A DNA stretch of 64,000 nt from Rhodobacterales bacterium HKCCE3408 (GCA_015689705.1 WVSN01000001.1:434001-498000); one strand, 5' to 3'; counted from the first letter of the stretch, positions 53,864-64,000 are shown. Notes: generated by a model not told the origin, from the letters alone. Program-made: numbers and translations.

Positions 53864-53976
53864 GGGCGGCGTCCTCCTGCTCGGCCCGCTCTGCCTAGCG
53901 CGGGGCGGGCAGGGGGGCCAGCCCCGTCGCCATCGTTACGAGGTCTTTGGGTTCATCGGCGGTCGTTCGTGCCCGA

Positions 53977-54435
53977 TCAGACGATCCGCTGGTGAAGCTC
54001 GGAAGGGTCGCTGGTCTCGACACGCCAGTATTCGGCCGCCGCGGCCGGCAGGGTCTTCAGCACCCGATCGAAGTCGCGGGCATTCGTGCAGCGACGGACA
54101 GCCCATGCCGTCGCCTCGATCGCGTTGTCCGGGGTCTGGTTGTGGTTCCGGCGCAGGCTCTGGACCTCGGCGGTCAGGCTGTCGCGGTCCGTGAAGGGCA
54201 GGGGCGGCAGGCGAACGTCCCAGTCGGCCACGAAGATCGCGCGCAAGACGGCGGGGAGGACCGACGCGAAGGCGAGGCCCTGTTCCACCGTCAGCCGCCG
54301 GCGGAACGTCCGCAGGACGCCATCGACTGCGGTATAGGCCATGTTGTCGGACTCAAGCGACATCCGCTCTTTCACGTCATCGAGAAACGCGCGCCATTCC
54401 CGCGTCGCATGACGGTACGTCCAGGGCATCGGCAT
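53977..54435 (-). CDS. DUF2267 family protein
   Basis: 152 residues. Helical, with MPWTYRHATREWRAFLDDVKERMSLESDNMAYTAVDGVLRTFRRRLTVEQGLAFASVLPAVLRAIFV, the DUF2267 pattern. Function unknown; family members are sometimes found near stress or osmotic genes. The ATG at 54435 is preceded by a GGAGAC site. It lies 62 bp downstream of cpdB, with a hairpin between. Confidence 0.85.
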   Translation of the reverse strand: MPMPWTYRHATREWRAFLDDVKERMSLESDNMAYTAVDGVLRTFRRRLTVEQGLAFASVLPAVLRAIFVADWDVRLPPLPFTDRDSLTAEVQSLRRNHNQTPDNAIEATAWAVRRCTNARDFDRVLKTLPAAAAEYWRVETSDPSELHQRIV

Positions 54436-54459
54436 GACAGTCTCCGGTAAGGGCCGAAG

Positions 54460-54490
54460 GTCCCGCGACCCCCCGTAGGGATCGCGGGAC
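54460..54490 (-). terminator. Terminator-like hairpin after cpdB
   Basis: 9-bp arms GTCCCGCGA (54460-54468) and TCGCGGGAC (54482-54490) with a GC-rich interior (CCC/GGG can extend the stem). It lies 8 bp past the cpdB stop on the minus strand. No T run follows, so it may be leaky toward the DUF2267 gene. Confidence 0.55.
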
Positions 54491-54497
54491 GCGCGTG

Positions 54498-56456
54498 TCA
54501 GAGCGTGATGCGGAACCGGGCGAAGCCGTCCGGCCCCTCACCCGCCGGTTCGATCGAGACGCCCGCGACGCTGTCGGCATAGGCCGCGCCGGCCGGGCCG
54601 GTGTCGAAGAGCACGGTCGTTCCCGGCAGCGGCGCGAAGGTCCAGTTGGCGTCGGCGGAGGGGCTGATCGTGCCCTGGTCGACGATGTAGCGGACGATCA
54701 CGTCGCGGTTGGTGTCCGGCGCTTCGAAGATAGTGGTCTCGGGCGAAGCGCCCGGGAAGTGGCCACCGCCGCCGGCGCGGTAGTTGTTCGTCGCCACGAT
54801 GAATTCGGCCGCATCGTCGATCGGCGCGCCGTCGTACATCAGGTTGACGATCCGGTGCGCATCCGGGGCCACGACCTCGCCGTCATTGTTGTAGCGCGAG
54901 GGCTGCGACAGGTCGATTTCGTAGGTCACGCCGTCAATCACGTCGAAATTGTAGGACGGGAAATCGGGGTTGAGGAGCACCTGGTCGGCCTGGCCCGGCG
55001 TGATCTGGTTGAACATGCCGGCCGAGCGCTCGAGCCATTCGCGCACATCCGCCCCGGTGATCCGGACCGCGCGGACGGTGTTCGGATAGAGGTAGAGGTC
55101 GGCGACGTTCTTGATCGCGATATCGCCCGTGGGCACGTCGGTATAGTAGTCCGGGCCGCCGCGGCCGCCGGCCTTGAAGGGCGCTGCGGCCGACAGGATC
55201 GGCAGGTCCTCGTGCTCGGTGCCCTGCATCATCTGGGCGATGTACCAGGTCTGCGCGTTCGACACGATCTGGACCGACGGGTCGTCGGCCACCAGCGCGA
55301 AGTAGCTGTGGAGCGGCGCGTCGGTCTGGCCGACGGCGCGGCGGACATAGGCGAGCGTCGCGTCGTGTTCGGTCTGTGCGGCCGCCAGAACGCTCTCGAC
55401 GCTCTCGACCGTGGGCGAAATCGACCGGTCCTCGTTCCGCAGATAGATCGGCCGCGCCTCGGAGATATGAGAGGCGATGCGCCAGGTGTTCCCGTCGCGC
55501 TCGAGCATGAGATCGACGAGGCCCATATGCGAGCCCCAGAAGCCGCCCATCGCCGCGGGCTTGCCCATGATCGTTCCGGTCGCGGCATCGACCCCCGCGG
55601 TGCCCTCGTAATCGGGGCCCGGGAAGACGCGGTGGTGGTGACCGGTCAGGATCGCGTCGATCCCGTCGAGCCCGGCGAGCGGAACGGAAGCGTTCTCCAT
55701 CCCGTCGGAATGATCCGCCGCGCCGATGCCGGAATGGCTGAGCGCAATGATGATCTCGGCGCCCTCTTCCTTCATCTGCGGGATGTAGGCGGCGGCGGTG
55801 TCGACGATGTCGCGCGCCTGTACGTTGCCTTCGAGGTGGCCGCGGTCCCAGTTCATGATCTGCGGCGGGACGAAGCCGATCAGGCCGATCCGGATCGGAT
55901 GGGTCTCGCCCGCGCCGTCGGTGATCTCTCGGTCGAGAATCACGTAGGGCTGGAACAGCGTCTGGTCCTCGCGCGGCGACGCCCCCATCTCGCGCGCCAC
56001 GTTGGCCAGCGTGACGGGGAAGTTGGCCCCGGCCATGGAGTTCATCAGGAAGCTGAGGCCGTAGTTGAATTCGTGGTTGCCGATGGTGCCCGCGTCGTAG
56101 CCGAGCGTGTTCATCGCAGCGATCACGGGGTGCATGTCGCCTTCGGCCATGCCGCGTTCGTAGGCGATGTAATCGCCCATCGGGTTGCCCTGCAGGAAGT
56201 CGCCGTTGTCGATGAGCATTGAGTTCGTGCTCTCGGCGCGGACCTGGTCGATCAGCGCGGAGGTACGGGCGAGACCGACCGTGTCGACCTCGCGGTCTGC
56301 ATAATAGTCATAGGGGAAGACGTGCACATGGAGATCGGTGGTCTCCATGATGCGCAGATGCGCCTGGTTGGCCTGGGCGCGGGCCGAGAAAGGGTGCAGT
56401 GCGATGAAGCCCGCCGTCGAGGCGAGAAAGGCGCGGCGGTTGAGCATGAACGGCAT
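54498..56456 (-). CDS. cpdB: 2',3'-cyclic-nucleotide 2'-phosphodiesterase/3'-nucleotidase
   Basis: Periplasmic enzyme that converts 2',3'-cyclic nucleotides to 3'-nucleotides and then nucleosides, helping phosphate and nucleotide uptake. 652 residues. A Tat-like signal NRRAFLAST (6-14) precedes a hydrophobic stretch to about residue 27. Metallophosphoesterase motifs: TTDLHVH (39-45), NGDFLQGN and GNHEFNYG; then the 5'-nucleotidase C-terminal domain with NNYRAGGGG. Tat export suggests the metal is inserted before export. FKBP gene lies upstream. Confidence 0.94.
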   Translation of the reverse strand: MPFMLNRRAFLASTAGFIALHPFSARAQANQAHLRIMETTDLHVHVFPYDYYADREVDTVGLARTSALIDQVRAESTNSMLIDNGDFLQGNPMGDYIAYERGMAEGDMHPVIAAMNTLGYDAGTIGNHEFNYGLSFLMNSMAGANFPVTLANVAREMGASPREDQTLFQPYVILDREITDGAGETHPIRIGLIGFVPPQIMNWDRGHLEGNVQARDIVDTAAAYIPQMKEEGAEIIIALSHSGIGAADHSDGMENASVPLAGLDGIDAILTGHHHRVFPGPDYEGTAGVDAATGTIMGKPAAMGGFWGSHMGLVDLMLERDGNTWRIASHISEARPIYLRNEDRSISPTVESVESVLAAAQTEHDATLAYVRRAVGQTDAPLHSYFALVADDPSVQIVSNAQTWYIAQMMQGTEHEDLPILSAAAPFKAGGRGGPDYYTDVPTGDIAIKNVADLYLYPNTVRAVRITGADVREWLERSAGMFNQITPGQADQVLLNPDFPSYNFDVIDGVTYEIDLSQPSRYNNDGEVVAPDAHRIVNLMYDGAPIDDAAEFIVATNNYRAGGGGHFPGASPETTIFEAPDTNRDVIVRYIVDQGTISPSADANWTFAPLPGTTVLFDTGPAGAAYADSVAGVSIEPAGEGPDGFARFRITL

Positions 56457-56524
56457 GGGACTTCCCTCCTGGTCGATATCGAGGGAAATCGTAGCACGCC
56501 GGATATGACATGCGCATGTGGAAA

Positions 56525-56547
56525 CGGGCCGCCTGGGCGGCGGCCCG
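56525..56547 (-). terminator. Terminator of the FKBP gene
   Basis: 9-bp arms CGGGCCGCC (56525-56533) and GGCGGCCCG (56539-56547) with a 5-nt loop, 8 bp beyond the FKBP stop on the minus strand, followed by TTTCC. It lies between the FKBP gene and the cpdB start, so cpdB probably has its own promoter in 56457-56520. Confidence 0.6.
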
Positions 56548-56555
56548 CCGTAACG

Positions 56556-56987
56556 TCAGCCGATCTCGACCAGCGTGACGTCGAACTGAAGCGTCTTCCC
56601 CGCGAGCGGGTGGTTCGCGTCCAGCTCGATATGGGTGTCGGTCGCCTTCGCGACGGTCACCGGGATCGCCTGGCCATCCGGGGTCTGCATCTGAAGTTGC
56701 GTGCCCGGATCGGTCGGGATGTGGTCGGGGATGGAGTCGCGCGGGACCTGCTGGACGCGGTCGGCGTGATGTTCGCCATAGGCCGACTCGGGCGGAACGG
56801 TGACCTGCTTGCTCTGGCCGACTTCCATCCCGATGAGGGCGTCGTCGAGGCCGGGGATGATCTGGCCTTCGCCGGCGGTGAAGACAAGCGGGTCGCGACC
56901 CTCGGACGTGTCGAAGACGGTCCCGTCCTCGAGCTTGCCGGTGTAATGCACGTGGAGCTGATCGCCAGCAGCTGCGGCTTTCGTCAT
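56556..56987 (-). CDS. FKBP-type peptidyl-prolyl isomerase (SlyD-like)
   Basis: 143 residues. VHYTGKLEDGTVFDTS (14-29) and the PGLDDALIGMEVGQSKQVTVPPESAYG segment are the FKBP core, with an inserted flap region as in SlyD (VQQVPRDSIPDHIPTDPGTQL). The His-rich tail of E. coli SlyD is missing. It acts as a prolyl isomerase/chaperone, with no signal peptide, so it is cytoplasmic. The ATG at 56987 has AGGACAG upstream. Confidence 0.92.
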   Translation of the reverse strand: MTKAAAAGDQLHVHYTGKLEDGTVFDTSEGRDPLVFTAGEGQIIPGLDDALIGMEVGQSKQVTVPPESAYGEHHADRVQQVPRDSIPDHIPTDPGTQLQMQTPDGQAIPVTVAKATDTHIELDANHPLAGKTLQFDVTLVEIG

Positions 56988-57127
56988 GGTATCTGTCCTG
57001 TGATGGTGGAGGTGAATTTGCCGAGGCCGCGCGGTCTGGGGCACGGGTGGCTCGGACCTTGGATGTCCCAAGAAAACCACCATTCGCCCCGGGAATCCAC
57101 CCGTCGGGCCGCAAAAAGACGGGCCGG

Positions 57128-57865
57128 TCAGCCCGCGGCGTACCGTTCCGCAGCCTCGAGCAGGCACTCGGTCTCGGCGTCCGGGATGCGCAGGGCGGCG
57201 AAATGCCGGGCGATGTTGCGCAGGTAATCGAGGCTGGTGCCAAGCGTACCGGTCCCGGTCGCGGCGCAGCGCACCTGGTCCTCGAAGCCGATTTCGGCGT
57301 CGATCAGCTCGGCCCTGTGGTCGGCCACGAAGGTCAGCGCGCGGATCGGACCGTGCGCCGTCTCGGCGGTGACGAAGGTCTCGAGATAGGCCGGCCCGAT
57401 GCGCTCGCGCGCCCAGAGCTGGCGGGTCTCGTTCTCGATATCGGCGGCGGCGATGCGGAAGGCGAGGCCGTCGCAGACCGCGCCGGGCACGGCATCGAGC
57501 GCGACCATCAGCCCCGGCGTCTCGGGCGTGCCGCGGCCGCCGTGGATGTCGCGCAGGATGAAGCGCCGGGCATGGCCGGGAACGCGGGCGCGGCGCAGTT
57601 CGGTGAACAGGATCGCCGGGTCCCACATGAGCGAGCCGTAGCCGAAGACCCAGAGATCTTCGCCCTCGGGGTGCGCCGAAAGGCAGGCGCGGCGGCCGGC
57701 CTCGCGGATATCGTCGGGCAGGATCCAGGCATCGCTCAGATCCCTTGCCCGCAGGTTCTCCCGCACCTCCGCGAAATTGATGTCGCGGAAGCGCGAGGCC
57801 GTCGGGTCGGCGATGAGATCCCTCAGCGCCGGGTGGTGCCGGAAGGGGTCCTCCTCCGGCCCCAT
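57128..57865 (-). CDS. ChaC-type gamma-glutamylcyclotransferase, copy 2
   Basis: 245 residues, longer than copy 1 by an N-terminal helical extension of about 70 residues. LWVFGYGSLMWDP (71-83) is the binding loop, and RERIGPAYLETF carries the likely catalytic Glu region. It would cleave glutathione. The start lies 1 bp from the stop of the pyrophosphatase gene upstream, so the two are probably co-transcribed. The two ChaC copies differ enough to be old paralogues, perhaps with different substrates. Confidence 0.88.
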   Translation of the reverse strand: MGPEEDPFRHHPALRDLIADPTASRFRDINFAEVRENLRARDLSDAWILPDDIREAGRRACLSAHPEGEDLWVFGYGSLMWDPAILFTELRRARVPGHARRFILRDIHGGRGTPETPGLMVALDAVPGAVCDGLAFRIAAADIENETRQLWARERIGPAYLETFVTAETAHGPIRALTFVADHRAELIDAEIGFEDQVRCAATGTGTLGTSLDYLRNIARHFAALRIPDAETECLLEAAERYAAG

Positions 57866-57866
57866 G

Positions 57867-58787
57867 TCACAGCGTCAGGTTCGGGATGATCTGCTTCTTC
57901 CGGCTGACGACGCCGGGCAGGACCACCGTGTCGCCGTCGCCGACAAGCGTCGCGAAGCTCTTTTCGGCCAGCGTCTTCACCAGATCGTTCGGAACCAGCA
58001 GGGTGGCTTCTTCGCGCAGGATATCGACGACGAACAGAAGCACCTGGTCGACCTTGTCCTCGGCCGCGACGGTTTCCATCGACTTCACGAGGCTGTCCTT
58101 GCGGGCGAGCACCGTCTCGGGCGAGGTCGTTTCGAGCACGCTCACGCGGAACGACTTGCCGCCGACCTCGTATTCCTTTGAATCCATCCGCAGAAGCTCG
58201 GCATCCGAGAACTCGGACACGTCGGACTTCGCCGCGAACAGCTCGGCGGCATAGGACGGGATCTCGACCTTGAGGTCCTCGGCCAGCGCCTCGGCGAGGA
58301 AGCGGTCCCGGTCGGTCGTGGTGGGCGAGCGGAATTCCAGCGTGTCCGACAGGATGCAGGACAGGATCGCGCCCTTGATCCCCTCGGGCATCTCGGTGCC
58401 CGGGGCCATCTCGTCGTGCAGGATCGTCGCGGTGCAGGCGAGCGGACGGACGGTGATGTTGATCGGCCCCTTCGTCTGAAGCCCGCCGGTCAGCTTGTGG
58501 TGGTCGTAGATCGCGCGGATATCGGCGTCGTTGATCCCGGCGGGCAGCTCGGCCGGGTTGTTGGTGTCGACGATGACAACCTTCTGTCCTTCGGCCAGCG
58601 CATCCAGGATCCGCGGCTTCTGCAGGTTCCACTTCCGCAGCATGAAGGCGGCTTCGGTGTTCGGCTCGCCAAGCAGAACGGCCTCGGCCTTCTCGTCGAG
58701 GATCTCGTTCATGTACCACGCCCAGACGATGGCGGAGCCGGTCGAGTCGGTGTCGGGCGACTTGTGCCCGAAAACGAGGGTTGTCAT
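57867..58787 (-). CDS. ppaC: Manganese-dependent inorganic pyrophosphatase
   Basis: Family II pyrophosphatase, DHH fold, 306 residues. GHKSPDTDSTGSA (7-19; His8, Asp12, Asp14), VIVDTNN, and YDHHKL (about 94-99) are the metal-site motifs; the C-terminal DHHA2 domain ends SRKKQIIP. It hydrolyses pyrophosphate made in biosynthesis. This family needs Mn or Co, unlike family I Ppa. It has a usual length and no CBS insert. chaC copy 2 follows 1 bp downstream. Confidence 0.95.
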   Translation of the reverse strand: MTTLVFGHKSPDTDSTGSAIVWAWYMNEILDEKAEAVLLGEPNTEAAFMLRKWNLQKPRILDALAEGQKVVIVDTNNPAELPAGINDADIRAIYDHHKLTGGLQTKGPINITVRPLACTATILHDEMAPGTEMPEGIKGAILSCILSDTLEFRSPTTTDRDRFLAEALAEDLKVEIPSYAAELFAAKSDVSEFSDAELLRMDSKEYEVGGKSFRVSVLETTSPETVLARKDSLVKSMETVAAEDKVDQVLLFVVDILREEATLLVPNDLVKTLAEKSFATLVGDGDTVVLPGVVSRKKQIIPNLTL

Positions 58788-58847
58788 GTGTGGATGTCCC
58801 TGGTGTCCCGTAAATCGCGGCCCTCTTACCGGGGCGCGTTGGGCTTG

Positions 58848-59492
58848 TCACGACCCCGAAGCGCTGCCGGCTTCTCTGCGGCTCACCTCTTCCGCGAAGG
58901 ACGCCGCAGAGTTGGTCCGCGGATAGGGGCGGTCGGGGATCGGGACGCCAAGAAAGGCGCAAAGCGGCTCCCATCCGTCACCGATCTTGTGCACAAGCAG
59001 ACGGTCCTCGGGGACGGTCGACAGGACCTTTGCGACATTCGCCTCGTAGGCCGCGATGCAGCTCTCGCGATCGAGGCCTGCGTTGAACACCCACGAGGAC
59101 AGTAGGTCGCTGCCGGGCTCCGGGTCGGGATCCTCCGCACCCTGACGGACGAACGGCAGGATGGTCTTTTCGAAGCTCTCCCACCAGCTTTCGGGACTGC
59201 GCCACGTCAGCAGGACCTTCGCGTCCGGATAGACCTCGATCAGCTCCGGCCAGTAGGCGGCGGAGGGCCAGTCGACGCAGGCACCGAAGCCGCCGAGCAG
59301 TTCCGACCAGTCCGGCCCTGGCTTGCCCCGGTCACGCGCCACCTTCATCCGTCGCCAGGCGGCCTTGTGCGCCTCGTCATCCAGAAGCGATCGCATGTGA
59401 TGGCAGGGTCCGAAGCCGAGGATCTCGAGCGCCTCGCGCATCGAGTCCGTGCCGGTGCGGCCAAAGCCTGTCCCGATGATCGCTGGTGCCAT
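58848..59492 (-). CDS. Sulfotransferase-like protein
   Basis: 214 residues. GTGFGRTGTDSMREAL (7-22) is a PAPS-binding 5'-phosphate loop of the sulfotransferase superfamily, followed by a conserved VLLTWRSPESWWESF segment (3'-phosphate part). The real activity is unknown: the group includes sulfotransferases and proteins called so only by fold. No sulfate-activation genes are close. It lies 60 bp from ppaC on the same strand and 191 bp from groES divergently. Confidence 0.85.
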   Translation of the reverse strand: MAPAIIGTGFGRTGTDSMREALEILGFGPCHHMRSLLDDEAHKAAWRRMKVARDRGKPGPDWSELLGGFGACVDWPSAAYWPELIEVYPDAKVLLTWRSPESWWESFEKTILPFVRQGAEDPDPEPGSDLLSSWVFNAGLDRESCIAAYEANVAKVLSTVPEDRLLVHKIGDGWEPLCAFLGVPIPDRPYPRTNSAASFAEEVSRREAGSASGS

Positions 59493-59584
59493 GTGCTGTC
59501 CCCCCGCTTATGTCAGATCGACGCTATCGAAGCGGACTGCGACTGGCGACGCAAAACTGAAGTGATTTTCGACCCCGATGCCCG

Positions 59585-59613
59585 TTGACACGATCGTGAG
59601 CCTTCCCTAAATC
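59585..59613 (+). promoter_or_regulatory. groESL promoter
   Basis: TTGACA (59585-59590), 17-bp spacer, TAAATC (59608-59613). The start point would fall near 59620, directly at the CIRCE element. This is the vegetative promoter repressed by HrcA; a separate heat-shock (RpoH) promoter was not identified. Confidence 0.75.
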
Positions 59614-59620
59614 CGGCCCG

Positions 59621-59647
59621 TTAGCACTCACCGATGACGAGTGCTAA
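59621..59647. promoter_or_regulatory. CIRCE operator (HrcA binding site)
   Basis: TTAGCACTC (59621-59629), 9-bp spacer, GAGTGCTAA (59639-59647): a perfect match to the CIRCE consensus. It lies just downstream of the groES promoter and in the leader, where HrcA represses groESL at low temperature. Confidence 0.97.
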
Positions 59648-59683
59648 CCGGAGGAACAACGAACCTTGAGGAGTGTTCGAGAA

Positions 59684-59995
59684 ATGGCATTCAAACCGCT
59701 GCATGACCGGGTGCTCGTGCGCCGCGTCGAATCCGACGAGAAGACCAAGGGCGGTCTGATCATCCCCGACAGCGCCAAGGAAAAGCCGTCCGAGGGCGAA
59801 GTGATCGCCTGCGGCGAGGGCGCGCGGAAGGATTCCGGCGAACTCATCGAGATGGGCGTGAAGCCGGGCGATCGGATCCTGTTCGGCAAGTGGTCCGGGA
59901 CCGAGGTCACGATCGACGGCGAAGAGCTGCTGATCATGAAGGAATCCGACATCCTCGGGATCATCGAGGACAAGAAGGCCGCCAAGGCCGCCTGA
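59684..59995 (+). CDS. groES: Co-chaperonin GroES
   Basis: 103 residues; the lid of the GroEL chamber. [31 protein letters not shown] is the conserved N-terminal block including the mobile loop, and the end is ILGIIEDKK. The start at 59684 follows GAGGAG at about 10 nt. It is controlled by CIRCE upstream. groEL begins 51 bp later. Confidence 0.98.
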   Translation: MAFKPLHDRVLVRRVESDEKTKGGLIIPDSAKEKPSEGEVIACGEGARKDSGELIEMGVKPGDRILFGKWSGTEVTIDGEELLIMKESDILGIIEDKKAAKAA

Positions 59996-60028
59996 GCCCT
60001 ACCGATCCCGTAACCGCGAACAACCTGA

Positions 60029-61681
<1,653 letters not shown>

Positions 61682-61704
61682 TCCGAGAACATCGGACCAT
61701 CCGG

Positions 61705-61734
61705 GGAAGGGGCTGCCGAGAGGCGGCCCCTTTT
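61705..61734 (+). terminator. Terminator of groESL
   Basis: GGGGCTGCC (61709-61717), GAGA loop, GGCGGCCCC (61722-61730), then TTTT. A clean intrinsic terminator beginning 27 bp after the groEL stop. Confidence 0.9.
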
Positions 61735-61825
61735 CCGTTGCGGCAGGGTGCCGCGCCCGGGCCGGGAACCGGCCAGAGAGCCCACGCGTTTGACTCGTCG
61801 TTTGCGGCAGCACGGGGACCAGCGC

Positions 61826-63637
61826 ATGCGGCTTGTCATATCGATTCTGGTGATCGTCTTTCTCGGTGCGGCCGGGGTCGCGGCGGTCGTCGTCTCGGGC
61901 GTCGTCACGACGTCGGCCCGCGAGCCCCATTCCGCGCTGACCCGCGTCGCGCTTCATTCCGTCTTCGGCGCCTCGGTGCGCCGCGCCGCGCATGACGCCC
62001 CCGATCCGCCGGACCTGTCGGATCCCGGTCTCATCGCGCTCGGCGGGCAGCACTATGCGAATGTCTGTGCCTCGTGCCATGGCGGGCCGGGGATCGGGCA
62101 GGGGCCACAGGCCGCGGGCATGCGCCCCGCGCCGCAGAACCTCGCCCGCGTGGTCGACCAGTTCGACGACCGGGAGCTGTTCGTCATCCTGCGCGACGGT
62201 GTCCGCTTCTCCGGCATGGCGGCCTGGCCTGCCGACGGCAACTACGGGGAGATCTGGTCGGTCGTGGCGTTCCTGCGCCAGTTGCCGGACATGTCGCCCG
62301 ACGCCTTCGCCGAAGCGGTCTATGGCAGCGCCCCGCCGCAGGACGCCGCCGCCGATGGTGGGATCGCCTGGGGCGAAACGGGTGATGTCACGGACTACGC
62401 CATCCACGTCCAGCCTCGGCCCGAGGACGAATACCTGCTGGCCGCGCCTTCGACCGGCTGGCGGCCCATCGGCCTGTCGGGCCAGCCCGAGTCGACCTGT
62501 ATCCGCTGCCACGGCGCGGACGGATCCGGCGCGCCGACCAGGGGACGGGCGCCGAACATCGCGCTGCTGTCGCCCGACGCCATCGCCGAGCGGTTGCACG
62601 ACTATGCCGACGGCACGCGGCAAAGCGGGATCATGGCCGTGGTCGCGACCAGCCTGTCGGACCGCCAGATGGACGCGCTCGGCCGGCGCTTCGGGCGGAT
62701 GGAGCCGCGCGCGGCCGAGCCAGCCGATACCGGCGACGCCTCGGCCGGTCGCCGGATCGCGCGCATAGGCCTTCCCGACGCCGCCGTTCCCGCCTGCGGT
62801 CGCTGCCATGCGGAGAATGCACGGACAGCCTATCCGCCTGTCCCGCCCATCGCCGGACAGAACGCGCGGTTTCTGCGGGCGCGGCTGGACAGTTTCGCGG
62901 TCTCCGATCCGATCGCCGCGGAAGGCTGGAACCCGATGCACCGCTTCGCCGCGCGCATGACGGAACAGGACCGCGCCGATGTCGCGGCCTATCTGGCCAG
63001 CCTCGATGCCGATGACCCGCTTACGCCGGACCCGGTCGGCGGGACCGATCCGGGCAATCTTCTCGACGATGCGGCGTCGGCCTACTGTACGTCCTGCCAC
63101 GGCGATAATCTTGCCGGCGGTAATGACGGCATCGCGCCGAACCTGACGCTGCAGACGCCGGAATACCTGCTCTGGCAGCTCGAGCTCTACCGCAACGGTC
63201 TGCGCCCCTCGCCCCAGATGCAGGGCGCCGCGCAGCACATTCCCGACGACGCCGCGCTGGCCGACCTTGCACGCTGGATCGGATCGCATCCGGTCGAGCC
63301 GACCGACGCCGCCGCGCCGGACGAGGCCACGGATACCGCCCGGGCCGAGCAGATCGCGAACGAGGGCCTGCCGGATGCCGGCGTCCCGGCCTGCCTGTCC
63401 TGCCACGGTCCCTCGGTGACTGACGGGATGGGCATGATCCCGCGCCTTGACGGACAGGCGGCAATCTACCTCCGGAGCCGTCTCAACGATTTCGCCGACC
63501 CGACGCGCGGCGACGGAGACGCGGTCAGCCCGATGACCTGGTATTCCCGGGCGCTGTCCGCGGACGAACGCGCCGCGCTGGCCCGGTATTTCGCCGACCG
63601 GCCGGTGCCGGTGGGGCAGGCCGGGGTGCGGGACTAG
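61826..63637 (+). CDS. Five-haem cytochrome c with tandem c4-like modules
   Basis: 603 residues: membrane anchor or signal (about 3-27), then five CXXCH haem sites at 81-85, 225-229, 324-328, 421-425 and 523-527. Haems 2-3 and 4-5 form two similar two-haem units. Around haems 3 and 5 the blocks GLPDA-x-VPAC-x2-CH and LR-x-RL-x2-F recur, as in cytochrome c4. Haem 1 sits in a separate class I domain. Likely an electron carrier in the periplasm tied to the inner membrane; the partner is not in view. The ATG at 61826 places the anchor at the N-terminus. Confidence 0.87.
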   Translation: MRLVISILVIVFLGAAGVAAVVVSGVVTTSAREPHSALTRVALHSVFGASVRRAAHDAPDPPDLSDPGLIALGGQHYANVCASCHGGPGIGQGPQAAGMRPAPQNLARVVDQFDDRELFVILRDGVRFSGMAAWPADGNYGEIWSVVAFLRQLPDMSPDAFAEAVYGSAPPQDAAADGGIAWGETGDVTDYAIHVQPRPEDEYLLAAPSTGWRPIGLSGQPESTCIRCHGADGSGAPTRGRAPNIALLSPDAIAERLHDYADGTRQSGIMAVVATSLSDRQMDALGRRFGRMEPRAAEPADTGDASAGRRIARIGLPDAAVPACGRCHAENARTAYPPVPPIAGQNARFLRARLDSFAVSDPIAAEGWNPMHRFAARMTEQDRADVAAYLASLDADDPLTPDPVGGTDPGNLLDDAASAYCTSCHGDNLAGGNDGIAPNLTLQTPEYLLWQLELYRNGLRPSPQMQGAAQHIPDDAALADLARWIGSHPVEPTDAAAPDEATDTARAEQIANEGLPDAGVPACLSCHGPSVTDGMGMIPRLDGQAAIYLRSRLNDFADPTRGDGDAVSPMTWYSRALSADERAALARYFADRPVPVGQAGVRD

Positions 63638-63727
63638 GCACCACTTCCGAAAGCTGTCCTCGAAGGTTTTGCGATTTGCCCCTTTTGGGGCATGATGCCC
63701 GTGACGCTGATCGTACCGGGGGGACCG

Positions 63728-64000
63728 ATGGCGGATCTTGATGCGCTCGACAAACCGATTGCCGGCATCCGCACGGATGCCGAACGGATCGGGAGCTACT
63801 GGCCGCGGGCCGACTGGCCGGCCGATCACACGGTGATCTCGATCTTCGACCCGACGGTCTGGGTCACCCGCTTTCCCGACCACGACAGCTACGCCGCCGA
63901 ACTGGCCGAGCTGATCCTCGCCCGGAATGCGGAGAACGAGAACGTCCTGCGCTACGAGCAGGAAATGGGGATCGGAACGGCGAAGCTGATGGGCCTCGAC
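63728..64000 (+). CDS. Unidentified protein, cut by the window end
   Basis: The first 91 codons of an open frame that continues past the window. A GGGGGG stretch lies 4 nt before ATG 63728; an in-frame ATG at 63695 is a possible earlier start but has no better ribosome site. The product begins MADLDALDKPIAGIRTDAE and looks soluble and charged: it has three tryptophans in SYWPRADWPADHT and TVWVTRFPDHDSY, and a helical EQEMGIGTAKLMGLD end. I do not recognise a family from this part. Confidence 0.6.
   Translation, partial: MADLDALDKPIAGIRTDAERIGSYWPRADWPADHTVISIFDPTVWVTRFPDHDSYAAELAELILARNAENENVLRYEQEMGIGTAKLMGLD

Overview
The window is high-GC, densely packed bacterial chromosome. It most likely comes from a marine or halotolerant member of the Rhodobacteraceae/Roseobacter group (Alphaproteobacteria). 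Reasons: a GcrA cell-cycle regulator; a CDP-choline type phosphatidylcholine synthase; an F1-only atpHAGDC operon without F0 genes; tandem DUF6455-like cysteine proteins; a CIRCE-controlled groESL; an intergenic element (CGGAGTATTTCCGG plus G/C hairpin) typical of Rhodobacterales; and heavy use of ATGA/GTGA stop-start overlaps. The genus cannot be fixed from sequence reading. I see no tRNA, rRNA, CRISPR array, insertion sequence or prophage; this looks like core chromosome with a few accessory genes.

Layout. 0-8 kb: a small Flp-type pilin, a lytic transglycosylase, a GNAT protein, the ScoAB CoA-transferase, a class II histone-deacetylase-like amidohydrolase, a DksA/TraR zinc-finger protein, an M48 lipoprotein protease, two small cysteine proteins and RimO. 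8-15 kb: AsmA, a second transglycosylase, a TetR regulator facing a two-gene membrane operon through twin operators, DUF2218, GcrA and an orphan ABC-2 permease. 15-24 kb: ArgD-ArgF, a thioesterase, MetF with divergent MetR and a MetR box, another LysR regulator, an inositol-phosphatase, Pcs, XerC-DUF484. 24-31 kb: transaldolase-like aldolase, PriA, then an overlapping hisC-tyrC-extensin-chaC operon. 31-34 kb: a MotA/ExbB-like stator protein and a MotB/OmpA partner with a coiled coil of about 470 residues. 34-44 kb: ClpA, GloB, a methyltransferase, and ATP synthase F1 (atpHAGDC). 44-54 kb: an RTX-repeat protein opposite an H-type lectin, a TetA-like exporter, Prs, an HCCA-isomerase-like/hydrolase pair, an overlapping ltaE-ycgN-ribF chain, a MaoC hydratase and a HAD phosphatase. 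54-64 kb: DUF2267, CpdB, an FKBP isomerase, a second ChaC, Mn-dependent pyrophosphatase, a sulfotransferase-like protein, groESL, a five-haem cytochrome c and a gene cut by the window end.

Working links. argD and argF make citrulline; hisC and tyrC share the aromatic/histidine aminotransferase branch; metF/metR supply methyl groups to methionine; PriA, XerC and paired DnaA boxes sit together in 22-27 kb; ClpA, GroESL, M48 and FKBP are protein-quality functions; two ChaC proteins and GloB deal with glutathione. The best candidate for an under-described system is the 31.0-34.2 kb ion-driven motor-like pair, which resembles the ZorA/ZorB architecture of Zorya but without the Zorya effector genes. 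Second is the TetR-controlled ABA4-like/membrane-protein operon at 10.8-12.7 kb.
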